In this document: positions 1-13,399 of the stretch, in pieces
Layout of the letters: every line of letters begins with the position of its first letter
How positions within the stretch are numbered: the stretch's first letter is position 1
DNA from: Euglena gracilis
Lineage: Eukaryota > Euglenida > Euglenophyceae > Euglenales
Assembly: GCA_039621445.1 (NCBI GenBank)
Contig: CP154956.1
Coordinates: forward strand, 70,177,649-70,241,648
Length of the DNA: 64,000 bases
Direction of reading: 5' to 3'
Notes under the pieces: generated by a model
Database searches by the model: none
What the model saw: only the letters and a program-made list of their open reading frames with translations
Told to the model about the DNA's origin: nothing
Made by a program: the position numbers and the translations under genes

Positions 1-3000
1 ACCCGTGCACACACAAGAAATGAGTGCATGAAAACATCCAAAAAATACTGAGAATGCGTGTTTCAAGATAATCTCTGTCACCTTTGGAACCTCAGTCATC
101 AATCTTCGTCCAAACCTCTGTATTGCAAAAAAAGAAACTTGGAATTTTAAGGTAATCTTGTCGGAACAAACAACCCTTGTCTGCTCATGACCTTGGCAGG
201 AGAGAGAGTGAGAGAGAGAGCATCGACAAGAAATTCAGAAGGAGGCAAAATGCACAATTCTGTCCAGCAAGGCGTCAATGACGAAAGGAGGGGAAACTGC
301 TTGTGAAAGAAAGGCGAGTGTGTATTCGTGTGTGTGAGTGTGTGTCTCAGGTGTGGTTGCTAGTGGGAGAATGCGGAGGAGGCTGGACTTATCACACTCT
401 AAGGTGTCTTCTTGTTGTTCAAATCGAGAAGGGAGGCAACATCGAAAGGGGAGGCGGTGAAAATCCTGAAATTTTGGATGTGCAGAAGATTCATTTTCTT
501 TCTCACCCCCCCCCAAAACAAATTCCCCAGTTCCTGGCATAAATCCTCTTTGCCACAACAAGCCAGGCCATTTCAGGATATTCCGTCTTCCCAAATCTAC
601 CCCGTTCTGTTGGTGGGAAATCAATTACAAATAGAAAGCAAGAAAGGTCAAAACAAATTCCAGACTCACATTCTGACAAAATCTTTTTGTATGAAATTTG
701 AGCCCACCCACCCAGGGTGGGAATGCTCCAGCTCAGTGCACATGCCTCGCTCCCTCCCCAGTAGCCCAGCCCATTGGACAAGTCCAAAAGAGGATGACAC
801 GGAAGGATAATACAACCGTCAGGTGGCGCGATGGACGGGGATCGTGGATGGGGGCACAGAAGGGGTGCAACCTTTGGTCACCCAACAGGGAAACAACTCA
901 CGTTGGATGCGTTCCGCAGACCTTACTGGGTCTGCTCAGCAGGGGGGGGGATTGATATTGGAGACCTTCGGAAAAATTGTGAAAATTGCGGTTTTCGGAT
1001 TTAGAACACTTGTGAGGGGACTCACAAAAATTTCACAAATTTGGTCATTTTGCAACATAGGTGTAAGTTTTGAGCCGTTATACACACATTTTTTTAACAA
1101 CAAAAAGGTCCAAAAGCATGATTTTGGTAATTCTGGGAACATGCTGATTCTGGAAACATGAATTTTCTTGGGCGAAAAAACCAAACATAGAAAAAATTAA
1201 CACAAACTTTGCTCTTAGGTAAAAATTTGGTCGCATGCAAAATTCTTCCAAGTCGTAATTGTTTCCCAGCAGAAATTGGGGGAAACCCTGATGAAGGCCC
1301 AGAAATTGCCGAATTTGTCAGAATTTGTGCAATTTGGCAAAAAAAAAATTGGCGAATTTGTTTCAAAATAGCAAAAAAAAAAAAGCACCTGGGTTCCCTG
1401 TGAAACGTTCAAGAAATGGCGGGAACTCATTTCGCCTTCCATCTCAGGTTCATGTGGAAAAAATGCGGAAAGGGAAAAAAATCGGGAAAATTGCAGAAAA
1501 CTGCAGAAAACTGCGGAAAATTGCGGATATCATTCCCTCCTGCCCCCCCCCCCCCATGCTCAGTCTAAGTTGTCTGAGACCAAAACGGCACGAGGCCCCT
1601 GAACAAGAGGGTGGTGCTCTTGGCAATGGGAGTGACCACCTGCGGCATTCCAGGTTTGGTCCAATTTGACAGATTTTTTTTTGTGAAATGGCCATTTCCA
1701 GGCTGCCAGCGACACTGGCGCAGGAGATGCACCCCAAAAGCCACCCTCAAACTGTCAAACCCAAACCCAACCCAACGAGGAGGGGTCGAACAGAAAAGGC
1801 CTTCACCGACTGCCTGCAACCCCTCGGTGTGGTATACTTGGTGTGAAAGGAGCCTTCGCCATCCCCAGCACTGAAGACTGCGAGGAGGGGGCAAGCTTCG
1901 ATATAAGGGCAGGTGGGGGGTGGTCCGGACCCCCCCCCTCTGGGCCAGGAGGGGGGTGGGGGGGACACCCTCCCCACCCAAACAGTGGCGCGGTCTGGGT
2001 GACCACTTTTCGGCCCGTCGCAAAGTGCCGGGCCGAAAATTTTAACTCCTCAAAACGGCCAGAAGTGCCATTTTGGGCACTTTTTGGGCAAGAATTCGTC
2101 AAAAAAGCAAAAAAAATTCGGCGCAAAGGAAAATTTTGATATTTTGGGGGTCCTGGGTCCGGACCCCCCTTGGCAGGTGGGGAGGGGGGGTCAGGAACCC
2201 CCCTCCGGTCCAGGAGGGCGAGGGGACACCCCTCACCTAAACCCCGTACAGCCTCCTTATATCAAAGCCTGGGGGTGCCAAAAAAAAACTAAAATTTTGA
2301 CAATGAAAATGACGCCGATGCCTTTGACAGTTGCCAATGACAGTTTCACCAGGGGGGGGCACCTTCCTTGTGATGCACCCATGGCGATTGATCCTGCTGT
2401 GGGCTTGCCTTGGGTTGCCTCGGCAGCTGTCTAGGAGGAGCTCTCTGCCGACACAAAATTCCTGCAGTCAGTCGGGTCAAATCGCCCACCGCCTGGCTCG
2501 TCAGCAAGCGCACTGCGACTGCACCGCCTGCTCGACCCCCGCCTGCGCCCGGCTGAGCTGGCCGCAGGCCACTTCTTTAATGCCCAGAGGGGGGGGGGGG
2601 GGCTCAGGGTTTCCCACCCGTATGGAGGGGCCCAGACGGATGCCGCTTTGGGGAGACCTGGGGTCCAGCCTGCAGAGGGAGAATCCAGAAGCACAGCAAG
2701 TTTAGAGCATTGTGCCAGGTGATTTTTTCATTAAATTAATACACATTCTTTCAAAGGTTGATTGGTGATTTACCACTACCCACATTCCACGGCAGAATAT
2801 CGTTTTGGAAGAATGTTGTTGATATCAGGTTGCGAAATATTTGAAATGATCCTTGTGCGATAAACTCAGAAGGTTCAACCGGGAGCAAGAGGAGGATAAT
2901 TTAGCGAAAATTTGCCAGAAATAACAATAAAACTCTGTACCCTCCCAATAAGACCCAAAATATACTTTTGGGTTAGTTGCTGCAAAATCCTCATTTTGAC

Positions 3001-3340
3001 GGGGTTTCATTTTGACACGCGTCGTTTTTTGAGTCAGTTAAAAATAGTCGGACAAAAAGAAAGTTTACCCACGCAGTGTCCAAACTGGTCACCATATGCC
3101 ACAAAACGCCAACAAAAGCTCAAATATTCAAAAAAAAACGTCAATATTTGAGGAACTACAAGTTTTGGGGGGGCTTGGTTTGGGGGTCAATCGGTGAAAA
3201 ATCTGAGCGAGCCTTATAGGAGGCGGAGTTTTCCTGTTGGAGATTCCAAGGAAGAGACCCTGAGGACGGGGGGGGGGGGAGAACCAGACCGAAATTGAAA
3301 TGAGAACAGCAATTTCTCACAAAAAAAAGGGAACACAGGG
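1..3340. other. gene-free, low-complexity stretch
   Basis: I see no convincing gene here. It holds GAGA-rich DNA near 200-225, A-rich tracts (1330-1500), and several G/C homopolymers with degenerate direct repeats (1910-1975 and 2155-2235, both with GGACCCCCC-type blocks). A GC-richer patch at 2440-2700 has an open minus-strand frame but shows no family resemblance. The 3' end of the Rab-like pseudogene enters from 3340; a final tail exon could lie here but I could not identify one. Confidence 0.5.
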
Positions 3341-6029
3341 ATGCACACAAGCCAAACTGGATGTTGTCTGAGATCCGGTGCGCCATCTCCAGGAAGGCTC
3401 GCTCCACGTTTTGCCCCGTCTTGGCACTGGCCTCGAGGTACGCCAACCCTGCAACCCCGCCGGGCAATTTGGATGGCGTCGGCCCAGAAAGCGAACCAGC
3501 CGCTTTGCCCCCCCCCTCCAGTCAAGAGAAGCTCAAGGGCTGAAGGAAAGGAGGAACCCAAGGGAGGTCGTTAGACAAGAGGTCCAAAAAAATCGGGGGA
3601 ACCAGGGAATCCCCCCCAAAACAACAGCTCAAATTTTCCATTCCAGCACACCATATATTTTGGGCAATTTTGACAAAATTGGCCCAAAGTGCCAAAAATG
3701 GAATTTTGGCTGATTTTTGGACACAGAATCGTTGGCCCGTAGCTTCGCGCCACACCTCCGAAAAGGTGAAAAGGTGTGGGTCGTTGGACATATGGGGCAG
3801 GTAAAAAAAAAACTCAAAAAACGTTCAAAAAACCTTACAAACCTTCAAAAAAAAAGGTTGAATTTTTCGCCTTAAGAAAAGCAATGCCTGGCTCCCCCCC
3901 TGGGCCGCCAAACAAAAAAAATCCCTGGCTCCGGCTGACAATGGACCATGTTGTTCCATGTGCCAGTCTTCCTTTTACGACTCCTGGGGGGAGAGGGTCC
4001 CACCCATCCAGCCTGGCGCGCGACCACCCAGTGAGGGGGGGGGGGGGGTAGGGACCCCCCCCCAAAGAAAATCGGGCCGTCTGAGGGCATTTCCCAAAAA
4101 AAATTCAGCTCTTCGCGCCGAAACCCATCCCCGGGCCTCTGGCCTGGGACTCCCCCCGGGTGGGTGGGTCCGTTCCCGGGCCCACCCACCCACCCACCCA
4201 CCCACCCCCCGTGGGGGGGACGGGGGGAGGTCTTCTGAATTAAAAGAAGTCTGCACTATACAAAATGGAATTCTTTCAATTTCGGTAAATTTTTGGTGAT
4301 ACACAGGGGATAAAAAAATTTTCAATGTGATACACATGATACATAAAAAAAAAATGTTTTGGTGATACATTAAGTGAATATCTGAATCTAAAATTTAACC
4401 TGGGGATCTTATTTACGGACTTCCAAATCCCCGGGGTCTTGTTCGATAAATGTGATGATTTATACTATGGCGTGGTCCAGACACACAGATGTGACGAAAG
4501 GCGGATGCACTCAACATTCCTGCTCTTTGGTCTTGATGGCGGATGGGAGGGCAGAGGGGAATGCACAGACCGTTCTCCGTAGCAAAGCGACTCGCCTCCT
4601 CAAACAACACTTGCCTCTGGTCCTCCAAGACCACCTTGTTCCCTGTAAACGAAGGCCCTAATTGGGAACCCACTCCCCCCATTTATCCTGTGTGCTCATT
4701 CTGCAACGAAGGTAGCTAATCTACTAACTATATGGCTTTTCTGAAGGCAAAAAAAGGCCACCACTTCCCCTGAGACTACTAGGCAGGGAAGCGGCAGCGA
4801 AGGGGGGATCATCCCACAGCAAAAAAAAAAAAAGAGGATCTGTAAGTTAACCACATTTTGATGTGTTGAAGGAGGGTTCCCGGATGATCAAAACGAGGTT
4901 GGGTTGACTGAGGCACAGTCAGGGGAGATATCCTGACCGTCCCCTCCGGACCACATTCTGGGGGGGGGGGGTCTGACCGGGAAGAATTGCTGACAGGAAA
5001 AATTCTGTTGGGGAAAATATTGCACGAATCCTTAAAATGCCAGGAAAAATGATGAACGAAAAAATCTGGTGAACCCACTTTTGAGGGAAATACACGAGAG
5101 TTCACACCAAATTCCGAGATTTTCACAAATCCAAATTTCAAAAACTGGTGCAATCTTAAACTGCAAGTTGCAAGTAAAACAAACACATTCTTTCATTCTG
5201 AAAGATCAGTACACTCTAAACAAATGATTGGAACAAGATTATCTTTCAAAAATTGGCATGAGTCGCCGAAGAAATTTTTGGCGCATTCACTGGAAGAAAT
5301 TGAATTTTTCTTGAATTTGCCAGAAAAAATCCTGGATGGGTGCTTAAAATGGCGGGGAAAATCCTGGAAATAAATTCGTCCAGAATTCTTCCCACAACAA
5401 TTCTTACCGTTCCAGTCCCCCCCCCCCCCGGTAGCCCAGGCAGGCCAGCCGCCAGACACATGCGCTTCCCATGCGACACAGCCCGCAGCGCAGAGTATGG
5501 AACAGCACCATCGGCGTCAACTGAGGTGCTTGACGGGCGAGAGCCAGCGGCCGGGGCCGGGGGGGGGGGGGGCAGCGGTGGCGGCCGGGGAGGGCGGGCG
5601 ATGGACACACCGACGAGCAGCATCACGGCGTGGGGGTTGGCCAGGCTCCGGGCGTCCAGCAGCCAGTCCGCTGCACAAGAGGGGGGGGGGGGGCGACCCG
5701 CACACAGAGCCTTGGGCAGTGATAATGATGGGCACAGGTTGGATCGGGTGCACATCACAGGGGGCGGTTTCGCCAACGAACCTCTGCCCTGGAGAACAGT
5801 GTTGGTTTTGGGGCTATGACAGATGGGCACCCATAATGAAACCCAAAAATCTAGGGTGTTGTCAGCCACTGAAACAGGCGGGTGGGGTTGACCATAGTAA
5901 TTATATGATGGATTTGATGACGCAGTTTTGGCTCCGAAGACGGACCCGAAAAAAAACAACGCTTAATAAATAATTGCCAAAGGAAGCATGAAACTTAGGC
6001 GGCCGGATTTGCACTTAAGGGTTTTTCCT

Positions 6030-6770
6030 TTAGAATTTGCGCATTTGCGCAAATGCGCAAATTTTACGAAATTCCTGGACCCTGTACCCTGACACAAGGA
6101 GAACAGATTATGAGCTGTGACACCCCATTGTTGAGGGGAGTACCTCCGGGTAGTTTGGTACGCAAGTTACTGCAGAGAGGGCGGAGGGTGAGACTGGTGC
6201 TCTTGTACATCAAACAGGAGAGAGGCACACACCCCTTGTTACAACACTTGGAAATGGTGCTGAAATCCTGACTGAACTGGCTTGGATACTGCCGCCGCCG
6301 GTAAGAACACACGGAGCCTCATTACATCACACACCACAGACTATGTTCCCCAGCCGTCACGCAACTGATGTGTGTTTGTGGGCGCAATTGCGCAAATAAA
6401 CAAATTATGTTTGTGGGCGCATTTGCGCAAATAAAACGCAAAACATTGAAAGTAAAAATGCATGCTTGTGGGCGCAAATGCGCGCACCAACAAAGTTATG
6501 TTTATTTGCGCAAATGCGCAAATAAACATGTATTTGTATTTTCCATGTTAAAATACACCAATGAGGACCATGACCCTACGAGGTTTTAAAACGTGATAAG
6601 CGTGTTGGTGCGCGCAATTGAGCAAGGAAACACAATTGTGTTTGTGCGCGCATTTGCGCAAATGCGTGCACAAACATTTAATAAACCGCTTCAAATGATG
6701 CGTTTCAGCGAGCCTTAATGCACACAAACAAAATTTGTTTATTTGTGCAAATGCACAAATGAACAAAACA
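6030..6770. repeat. TTTGCGCAAATGCGCAAA palindrome cluster
   Basis: About ten copies or half-copies of TTTGCGCAAATGCGCAAA and relatives (near 6044, 6379, 6412, 6469, 6504, 6609, 6645 and 6745), several with a GTGGGC or TTATTT flank. They lie inside the third intron of the Rab-like pseudogene. The shared core is the self-complementary hexamer TGCGCA. Confidence 0.7.
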
Positions 6771-7139
6771 TCGGTTGTGCGATACCATCTCCTCGTCTGT
6801 GACAGCTGGCGAACGCAATTCCTTACGCCAACCATTGAGTTGCACCACAATTACGTGGTGATGAAATTTGTGGTGAGAGGTAGTGTGTAATGTTCACCGG
6901 AACACGGCATCTCACTGGCCAAAATTTGCCGGCCTCACGTGTGTACATTTGCACTGCTGTTCCCTCCTGGCCCGAACGGCCTGTTGTTTTGGCGTCATCC
7001 GTTTGGCAGTTAAACGTCATGAATTGATGACATGCAAACGACCTGTGACTGTTGGACACCTTTTCTGCAACAGGACTGCGTTACAAGAAGTCAAAATTTG
7101 GCGCCTGAAATACCCGGGATGTGTCCGGCCGGAGTCCGT

Positions 7140-7770
7140 TTTATGGGTGCTATAGGGTGCCTGCCCCTAGCACCCACCCCCCTGGGAGAAAATGCCCATC
7201 TCCTCCAACCAAAATAAACGGGGAAAAAATCTCGAAGCTGCATTTATCTTGAAAATGTTTTTCAACTTTTCATTTTCATTTTTGGATTTCTTTAATTTTA
7301 ATTCTAATTCTTAATTGAAATTTGACATTTTAATCATATATATTATTCAATTATTATTTAAAACATGTCATATTATTATCATATTCTGTCACATTATATT
7401 ATATCTGGGGTCTTAAAAGAAACCTGCTGCCCACCGCAATGTGGTAAGCACCCCTTGCCTGAGGGTGGGTTTGGTTTGGCGTATGGGAAGGGTCAGAGCA
7501 GGCTTGTGCTTACCGACTGAGGGGGGGGAGGGGGGTGGGTGGGTGCTATAGGGTGCCTGCCCCTAGCAGGCACACCCCCGGGGGGGGGTCCAGGGGGACC
7601 CAGAAAATTTTCATTGAAAATGGCCTTTTCCGGGCCCCTGGCGCCTTTGGCCCCGGGGTCGGGGGGGGGGGGTGCCTGCAATGGGCAGGTGCCCCCAAAA
7701 ACCCTGCCCCCCCCTGAGGGTCGGATGGGTGCTATAAGGTGCCTGCCCCTAGCACCCACCGCCCTCCCCC
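7140..7770 (+). repeat. three copies of a GGGTGCTATAGGGTGCC repeat
   Basis: Near-identical blocks begin at about 7143, 7543 and 7727; each runs GGTGCTATAGGGTGCCTGCC followed by CCTAGCA and a C-rich tail. The last copy has one substitution (TATAAGG). The arms GGTGC and GCACC are partly self-complementary. All copies lie in intron 3 of the Rab-like pseudogene. Confidence 0.75.
7220..7415. other. AT-rich patch inside intron
   Basis: Almost pure A/T sequence with TTAATTTTAATT-like and TATATATTATT-like runs between GC-rich repeats. Similar patches occur at 14690-14790 and 16100-16300. No gene seen. Confidence 0.6.
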
Positions 7771-7933
7771 CCCCGTGGGGTAGGCACCCGACTAAGCACA
7801 AGCCTGGGTCAGAGAAAGACCCCTCCTTTTGCTCTCACAGCACTGGCCGCAATTTTTGCACGGTGCGCTATGGCGAAGCTGGCTGAGGCGTCGCTGCATG
7901 GGGTGGGTTTGTGCCAGCGTGCACAAACCATCA

Positions 7934-8287
<354 letters not shown>

Positions 8288-10099
8288 TTACAAGTTCGCA
8301 CGACGCCAGGTCTGATGATGACAAGAGGCCGCCAACCTGTGATCTCGATCACCTTCTCCTGGTGGTCCGCTCCATCGGTGGACGAGCAATTTGCCAAAAC
8401 TGCAGGAGGCGGCAGACAGAGATGGGGTCGGAATGAAAGGCAGCGGAAGGGTTGCCGGAGTCGGGGGATTCTCATTCCATTCATCTCCATGTGCATGTGG
8501 AAATGAGAGACAACAAGTGTTTCAAACAGCGTTGGAAATCTCCCATCCTTGCCTCTGTGTTGGCTTTATGAGAATAGGACGAGAGGGTAGAAAACGTCCT
8601 CTGTGTGCCAAAGATACGCACAAGAACACATATGTGGCCGCACACTCGTACGCACACAAACACAGATGATCAACAAACAAAATCCAGCCCTGGATTGGCA
8701 AAATTGAGAAGAATCTCAAAGTTTCAGGTGCACCTCATTTACCCACAACAGTTCAAATGGAAAAGAGAAAATAGAACGACAGAGGGGGGACATACAGGTG
8801 CCGTCCAGGAAGCGGTGCATCAGGCACGTTTTGCCACATCCGCTGTTCCCAATGACAGCGTACTTGAACGTACAGAGGTGGGCCATCGCTAAGGTGTACA
8901 ATGGAAGGGTTGCGTTCCTTTCATCGGCCACAATCTCATGCACACCGATCATTATGTGTGTGTACACAGTTGAGCCACAGTCAGTTTAGGCAGTTTTAGT
9001 GAAAATGAGCATCCACGCATTTTGGAAGCGGAGTGCGCAGGTGCGCATTCTGGACGGTTCCGTGCCTCTTCCAGACAGAACACCACGAAAATGAGCTGCT
9101 TGGATTAAACACGACCACAGTGAGCACGAAGGGCCTCGTGAACCCAGGATGAGCATGGGAAGGAACTCCCTGCAGCCATAGAGACACAGCCCTCCCAAAA
9201 CAACAAATGTGTCACTGAGTATCAAGGCCGCAGAATGCGCACCAGGCAGCAGGGGCGTTCTTTTTGGAATGGACATAGGCTGTGGGAAGGGGGAATGCGC
9301 ACACGCGCATTGATGTTGAAGGACACACTGGGTATGGCCTGGTGTTTGCCTGCCTTGAATCCGAGCTGCGCACCGCTATGATGTGCCTTCAGGCTTGCAG
9401 AACACGGGTGTGTGAGGGGGAGATGAACCAAAAGAATCACCCTTGGCAACAATGTCACTGTACCAGACCACACCCTGAAAACGACACCTGCAAGCAGCGT
9501 GGAAACCCCTGGGCTCGGCGACGGCAGGCGTCAAGGCACGAATTCATGTCCTTCGGTGGGGAACTGACCCCCTGCAGCTCAAGTCATCGAACAAACCACA
9601 ATGTGCACCTGCGCATTTGACTTCACCCACTGCAGTCCACTGCCCAGCCCAGCCAACGCTGCTCTCATAAACGTGTGGAGCACGTAACCACGCACATGCA
9701 ACCGTCCCCCACCCGGCGGAGGGTGATGGGCTGGTTGCTGCCAGTGTTGTTCGGCCCCACGCCCCAGAGCGTGCATGGCAGCAGACAGCCAATGGGCGCC
9801 CTGACCAACCTTACGTTGGGCTGCAATGCACGGTGCAAGGAGCACTGTGCCCCACAGTTAGGGTCAACGCAGGGGATTGTGTCTGGTTCCACACGCACGG
9901 TGCTCACTGGGCTGGCACCTCGAGAGCGAAACACCCCTGTCGCCACCTTCGGGATCATTCCCAAAAACGGTCTGTGAACACGGAATTGTTTCACAGTCCA
10001 AATGGACTCAAAGAAGCGAACACCATTGGTCAGTCCTTGCCCCAAAATTTATCCAGGCCCTTGAGACCAGACATTCATTTTTGTGTGGTTCACAAAAGA

Positions 10100-10190
10100 C
10101 GTGTGAACTACAAATTTTTTTTGGTGTCCACAGGTGAACCACAAAAAAATTTTTGGTGTCCACAAAAAAATTTGTTGCCCACAAAACTTG
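10100..10190 (+). repeat. GGTGTCCACAGGTGAACCAC minisatellite, short copy
   Basis: About two units of a repeat built of TTTTTGGTGTCCAC, AGGTGAACCAC and an A tract. The longer array of the same unit is at 11186-11345. Confidence 0.75.
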
Positions 10191-11185
10191 CACGTAGTGG
10201 ATGGCCAAGAAGACTAGCATTGCAAATTTCGCATAAATTATGATTTACAAATTGCACCCCTGTTAAAAGGTCAGCGACCTCCCCATACACCCCATACTCG
10301 TTTCCTTCGATTTTTGTCAAGGTTTTTTTTTGACTCAGAAATGACCCCAAATGCATGGGTTCCGGTCTAAAAATGGGGGCCGGGGTGGAAAAAAATCAAA
10401 GGAAATTTTTTGCCCGAAACGATGTTCTTTGGCCTCCCGGACCCGGAAAAATCATTTTTGAGCCGAAAATGAGCGTTTTTCGACCCTTTTAACCCAAAAA
10501 TGGCCTAAAACGGCCGAGTCAAACAGGCCAAAATTGTACAAAATGGACAAAATTGGCCGGAAAAAAGGCCGTAACTCGGGATAGGCGGGGAGTTGCGGGG
10601 AAATCAAAATACCTTTAGATAGGGCATTTTAAGGTTTTCATTTCAATTTTAGGTCTCTGGACATCTTTTTTTCCCTTTGACTCCCAACCATTTCGAGAAT
10701 TTTTAATTTGGAAAAATCGATCTTTTTGAGCAAAAAAAAAGCCCAAAAGACACCCCAAAATGGCCGTTTTTGGGCCACAAAACTGCGCCAGAACACAGGC
10801 CAGGCCTGTTGGCGGCCAAAAATGCGAACGGGGGTCGATAGAGGGCATCCAGGGGTACATTTCGTCAGTGGGACACTTCCGGAGATAATACACGTTTCCT
10901 CGAGATATTTTCGAAAAATCGATTTTTTGACCGATTTTTTGGACCAGTCGGAAGGGGGGGGGGGGCAATCTTCCCAGTTTGGACCCCTTGGCGGGTGAAT
11001 AACTTGGGCCCAGCGGGGAGTTGGGGGTCAAACGGACGTGATTCGGAAACTAGAAATCCAGTCACTCATGACTGAAAAAAATTCCGGGAACGGATTCGTG
11101 ATCATGGCGATAATCCGCGGTTTTCTTCATTGCTTCATTACTGTTGAGGAGAAATAATGATGCAAATGTCAGCAGGCGGTGGGAA

Positions 11186-11345
11186 AAATTTTTGGTGTCC
11201 ACATGTGAACCACAAATATTTTTTTGGTGTCTGCAGGTGAACCACAAAAAAAATTTTGGTGTCCACAGGTGAACCACAAAAAAATTTTTGGTGTCCATAC
11301 ATGAACCACAAAAAAAAATTTGGTGTCCACAGTGAACCACAAAAT
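11186..11345 (+). repeat. GGTGTCCACAGGTGAACCAC minisatellite array
   Basis: Four to five tandem units of about 37 bp, each GGTGTCCACAGGTGAACCAC followed by an A/T tract, with a few substitutions between units (CACATGTGAACC, CTGCAGGTGAACC, CATACATGAACC). Confidence 0.85.
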
Positions 11346-13399
11346 GACAACCTTGGTGTACCACACTAAACGAATGTCTGCCGGAGACTGTGAGTCAGGC
11401 ACAAGCACATCACAAAAGAAACCTTCGGGTAAACCCAGTAATTTTTCCGTTCTGCTTTTTCTGTACATTCCACTGTGTCAAAACATGGGAAAATGAATGA
11501 GAAAGGGACTTCAGTGCCCGAGGAAATTCCTCAGTGACGGGCACCCTAGTTCCCAACTGCGGTCAGCAGTCTTTCATGGCATGAGTGAAAAGCCGGTGAA
11601 TGCGCACATGCACAAAAAAGGTTCCTGTGCCTTTCTTTAAATGGCAGCCACACCGCCGAATTTAGTACTCCCAAGTTGGCATGCCACCACCCACGCCAAC
11701 TCCCCTCGCCTGGCCGGGGTTTGAATCCACACGGCTGAACTGTAGACCTCCCTGTGAGGATCGAATGGTGTCCGAGGACGAGGCAGCCCTGGAGCGAAAC
11801 ACGGCAGAGGAGGAGGACCACCTGTGGTCTTGTTGGCAACAAACGTCACCCACCACACAGAACCCTTAATTATCATGTACTCAGAGTCGACGCTCCAGCA
11901 CTGAAAACAACACCACCGCTGGCTGCTGTGAAGACCAAGGAAAGCACATATACACACACTTTCTCCATGCACCCCACCCGCAATGGTTGCAGTCAAACAT
12001 GGCACATTGGGGTGAGTGCGCACATGTGCATTCCCTTCTTGTGTCTCCCCTTAAAGCACCCTGGTGGGAGCCATGTCACGCAGGGCCATGTCAAACAACT
12101 CAGCACACAAGGTGGAGGCACAGCCCAGGAGACGTACACCCTGCTCTGGCGTCATCCACCTGTGCAATGAGATGCCTCTGAAATTGCTAACAAAAAGCCA
12201 GCAGTGCGCCATGAGGGTTGCCCTGCCACAATGCTGCGCTGGCACTGGGTTCAGGAGTGCGAGACACAGCTCCCCACAACACAGAGAATGTGCACATGCG
12301 CACTCCCCCTCACAGAATGCGCAGGTGCGCACTCTTGTGGATGCCCAGCGCCTGCAGATAGAATCACACCCAGCCAGCGAAGGAATGGTCTCAAGAGTGC
12401 GCACGCGCGCATTCTTGTGCAACCTCGGAGGGGAGCCATTTTATATCGTTTGTGAGGGTTGTTTTGGAGGGTCTGTGGCAAAAAGGGGTTGAAGCGGGGT
12501 TCCGCTCCGGAGCTTTAGGAACCAGTGTCGCACAGCAAAGAAGCGCAAGCCAGCCCCCCCTCCATACCCAGCAGCTCATCCCAACCGTCAGACCCAAACA
12601 CAGGTGGTCCCACATGGTGATGTGCCGTGGTGCCTATGAGAAGGCACATGCAGAGCGGACACGGTGCACGGCTGAAGGGATGCTATGCCTGCATGTGTTT
12701 TGGAGGGGTGCAGTGCACCGTGTGGAATGCAAACAGTAGGCAGCCTGAGGCAGGTAACCGAGCCCTCCTTTACAAACACTTGGCATGGGTTTAAATACAC
12801 CATCACCCACCACTCTCTGAGAGCATACTAACCACACACTAACCACACACCATCGCCCCCTCTTGCCCTGCTTCCAGCACACAGCACAGAACCCCCCCTC
12901 CACTCTAACCGTATAGACAACAGTGCCCCTTCCCACAACCACCCCTGGGAGTCACACTAATTGTCCAAAAACCTCAGGAACAGGCAGGACGGGGAGGGGA
13001 TGAAAGCGCATTCACTGGGCACCACAAAGCAAGGGGACAGCGGCGGGTACAACGGCTTCACCTGACCAGGATTTGTCCCCGTGAAACAGCGTTTCGTGTC
13101 GCAGCTACTTCGGCAGACCAGTTTTTCCCTCAGTTGACGGAGGTGTTAGGCCGTCATTTTTAAAACGAAAAAAGTGGGCTCACCCAAGAAAAAACCTGGG
13201 GGTCGAAGGTGGTTCACCAAAAGTGAAAAATGCATTCCCGGCCGTCTAAGACACAGTTTCACGTGCAGCCTTGTGAACACAAATGCATACCAAATAAATA
13301 TCCAAAAGAATTCAACCTAAAGCACATGCAGGCAATCTCTCTTCTGTCATGCTGATAATCACAGAACGGCTCTTGAACCAGTGAAACTTCACATCATCT

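Larger units (their letters stand above)
9029..12417. repeat. dispersed GAATGCGCA-NN-TGCGCATTC palindromes
   Basis: Copies with at most a few changes lie near 9030, 9291, 9600, 11600, 12016, 12285, 12314 and 12394, with half sites near 9228 and 9364. Each is an 18-22 bp interrupted palindrome with a variable two-base spacer (CA, AG, CG or similar). Neighbouring DNA is not shared between copies, so these look like sites or tiny elements and not pieces of one long repeat. Confidence 0.75.

Noticed and set aside
6030-6770. CRISPR-like array
   Set aside because: The repeats are short palindromes with irregular spacing inside a eukaryotic intron; no cas genes or regular spacers.
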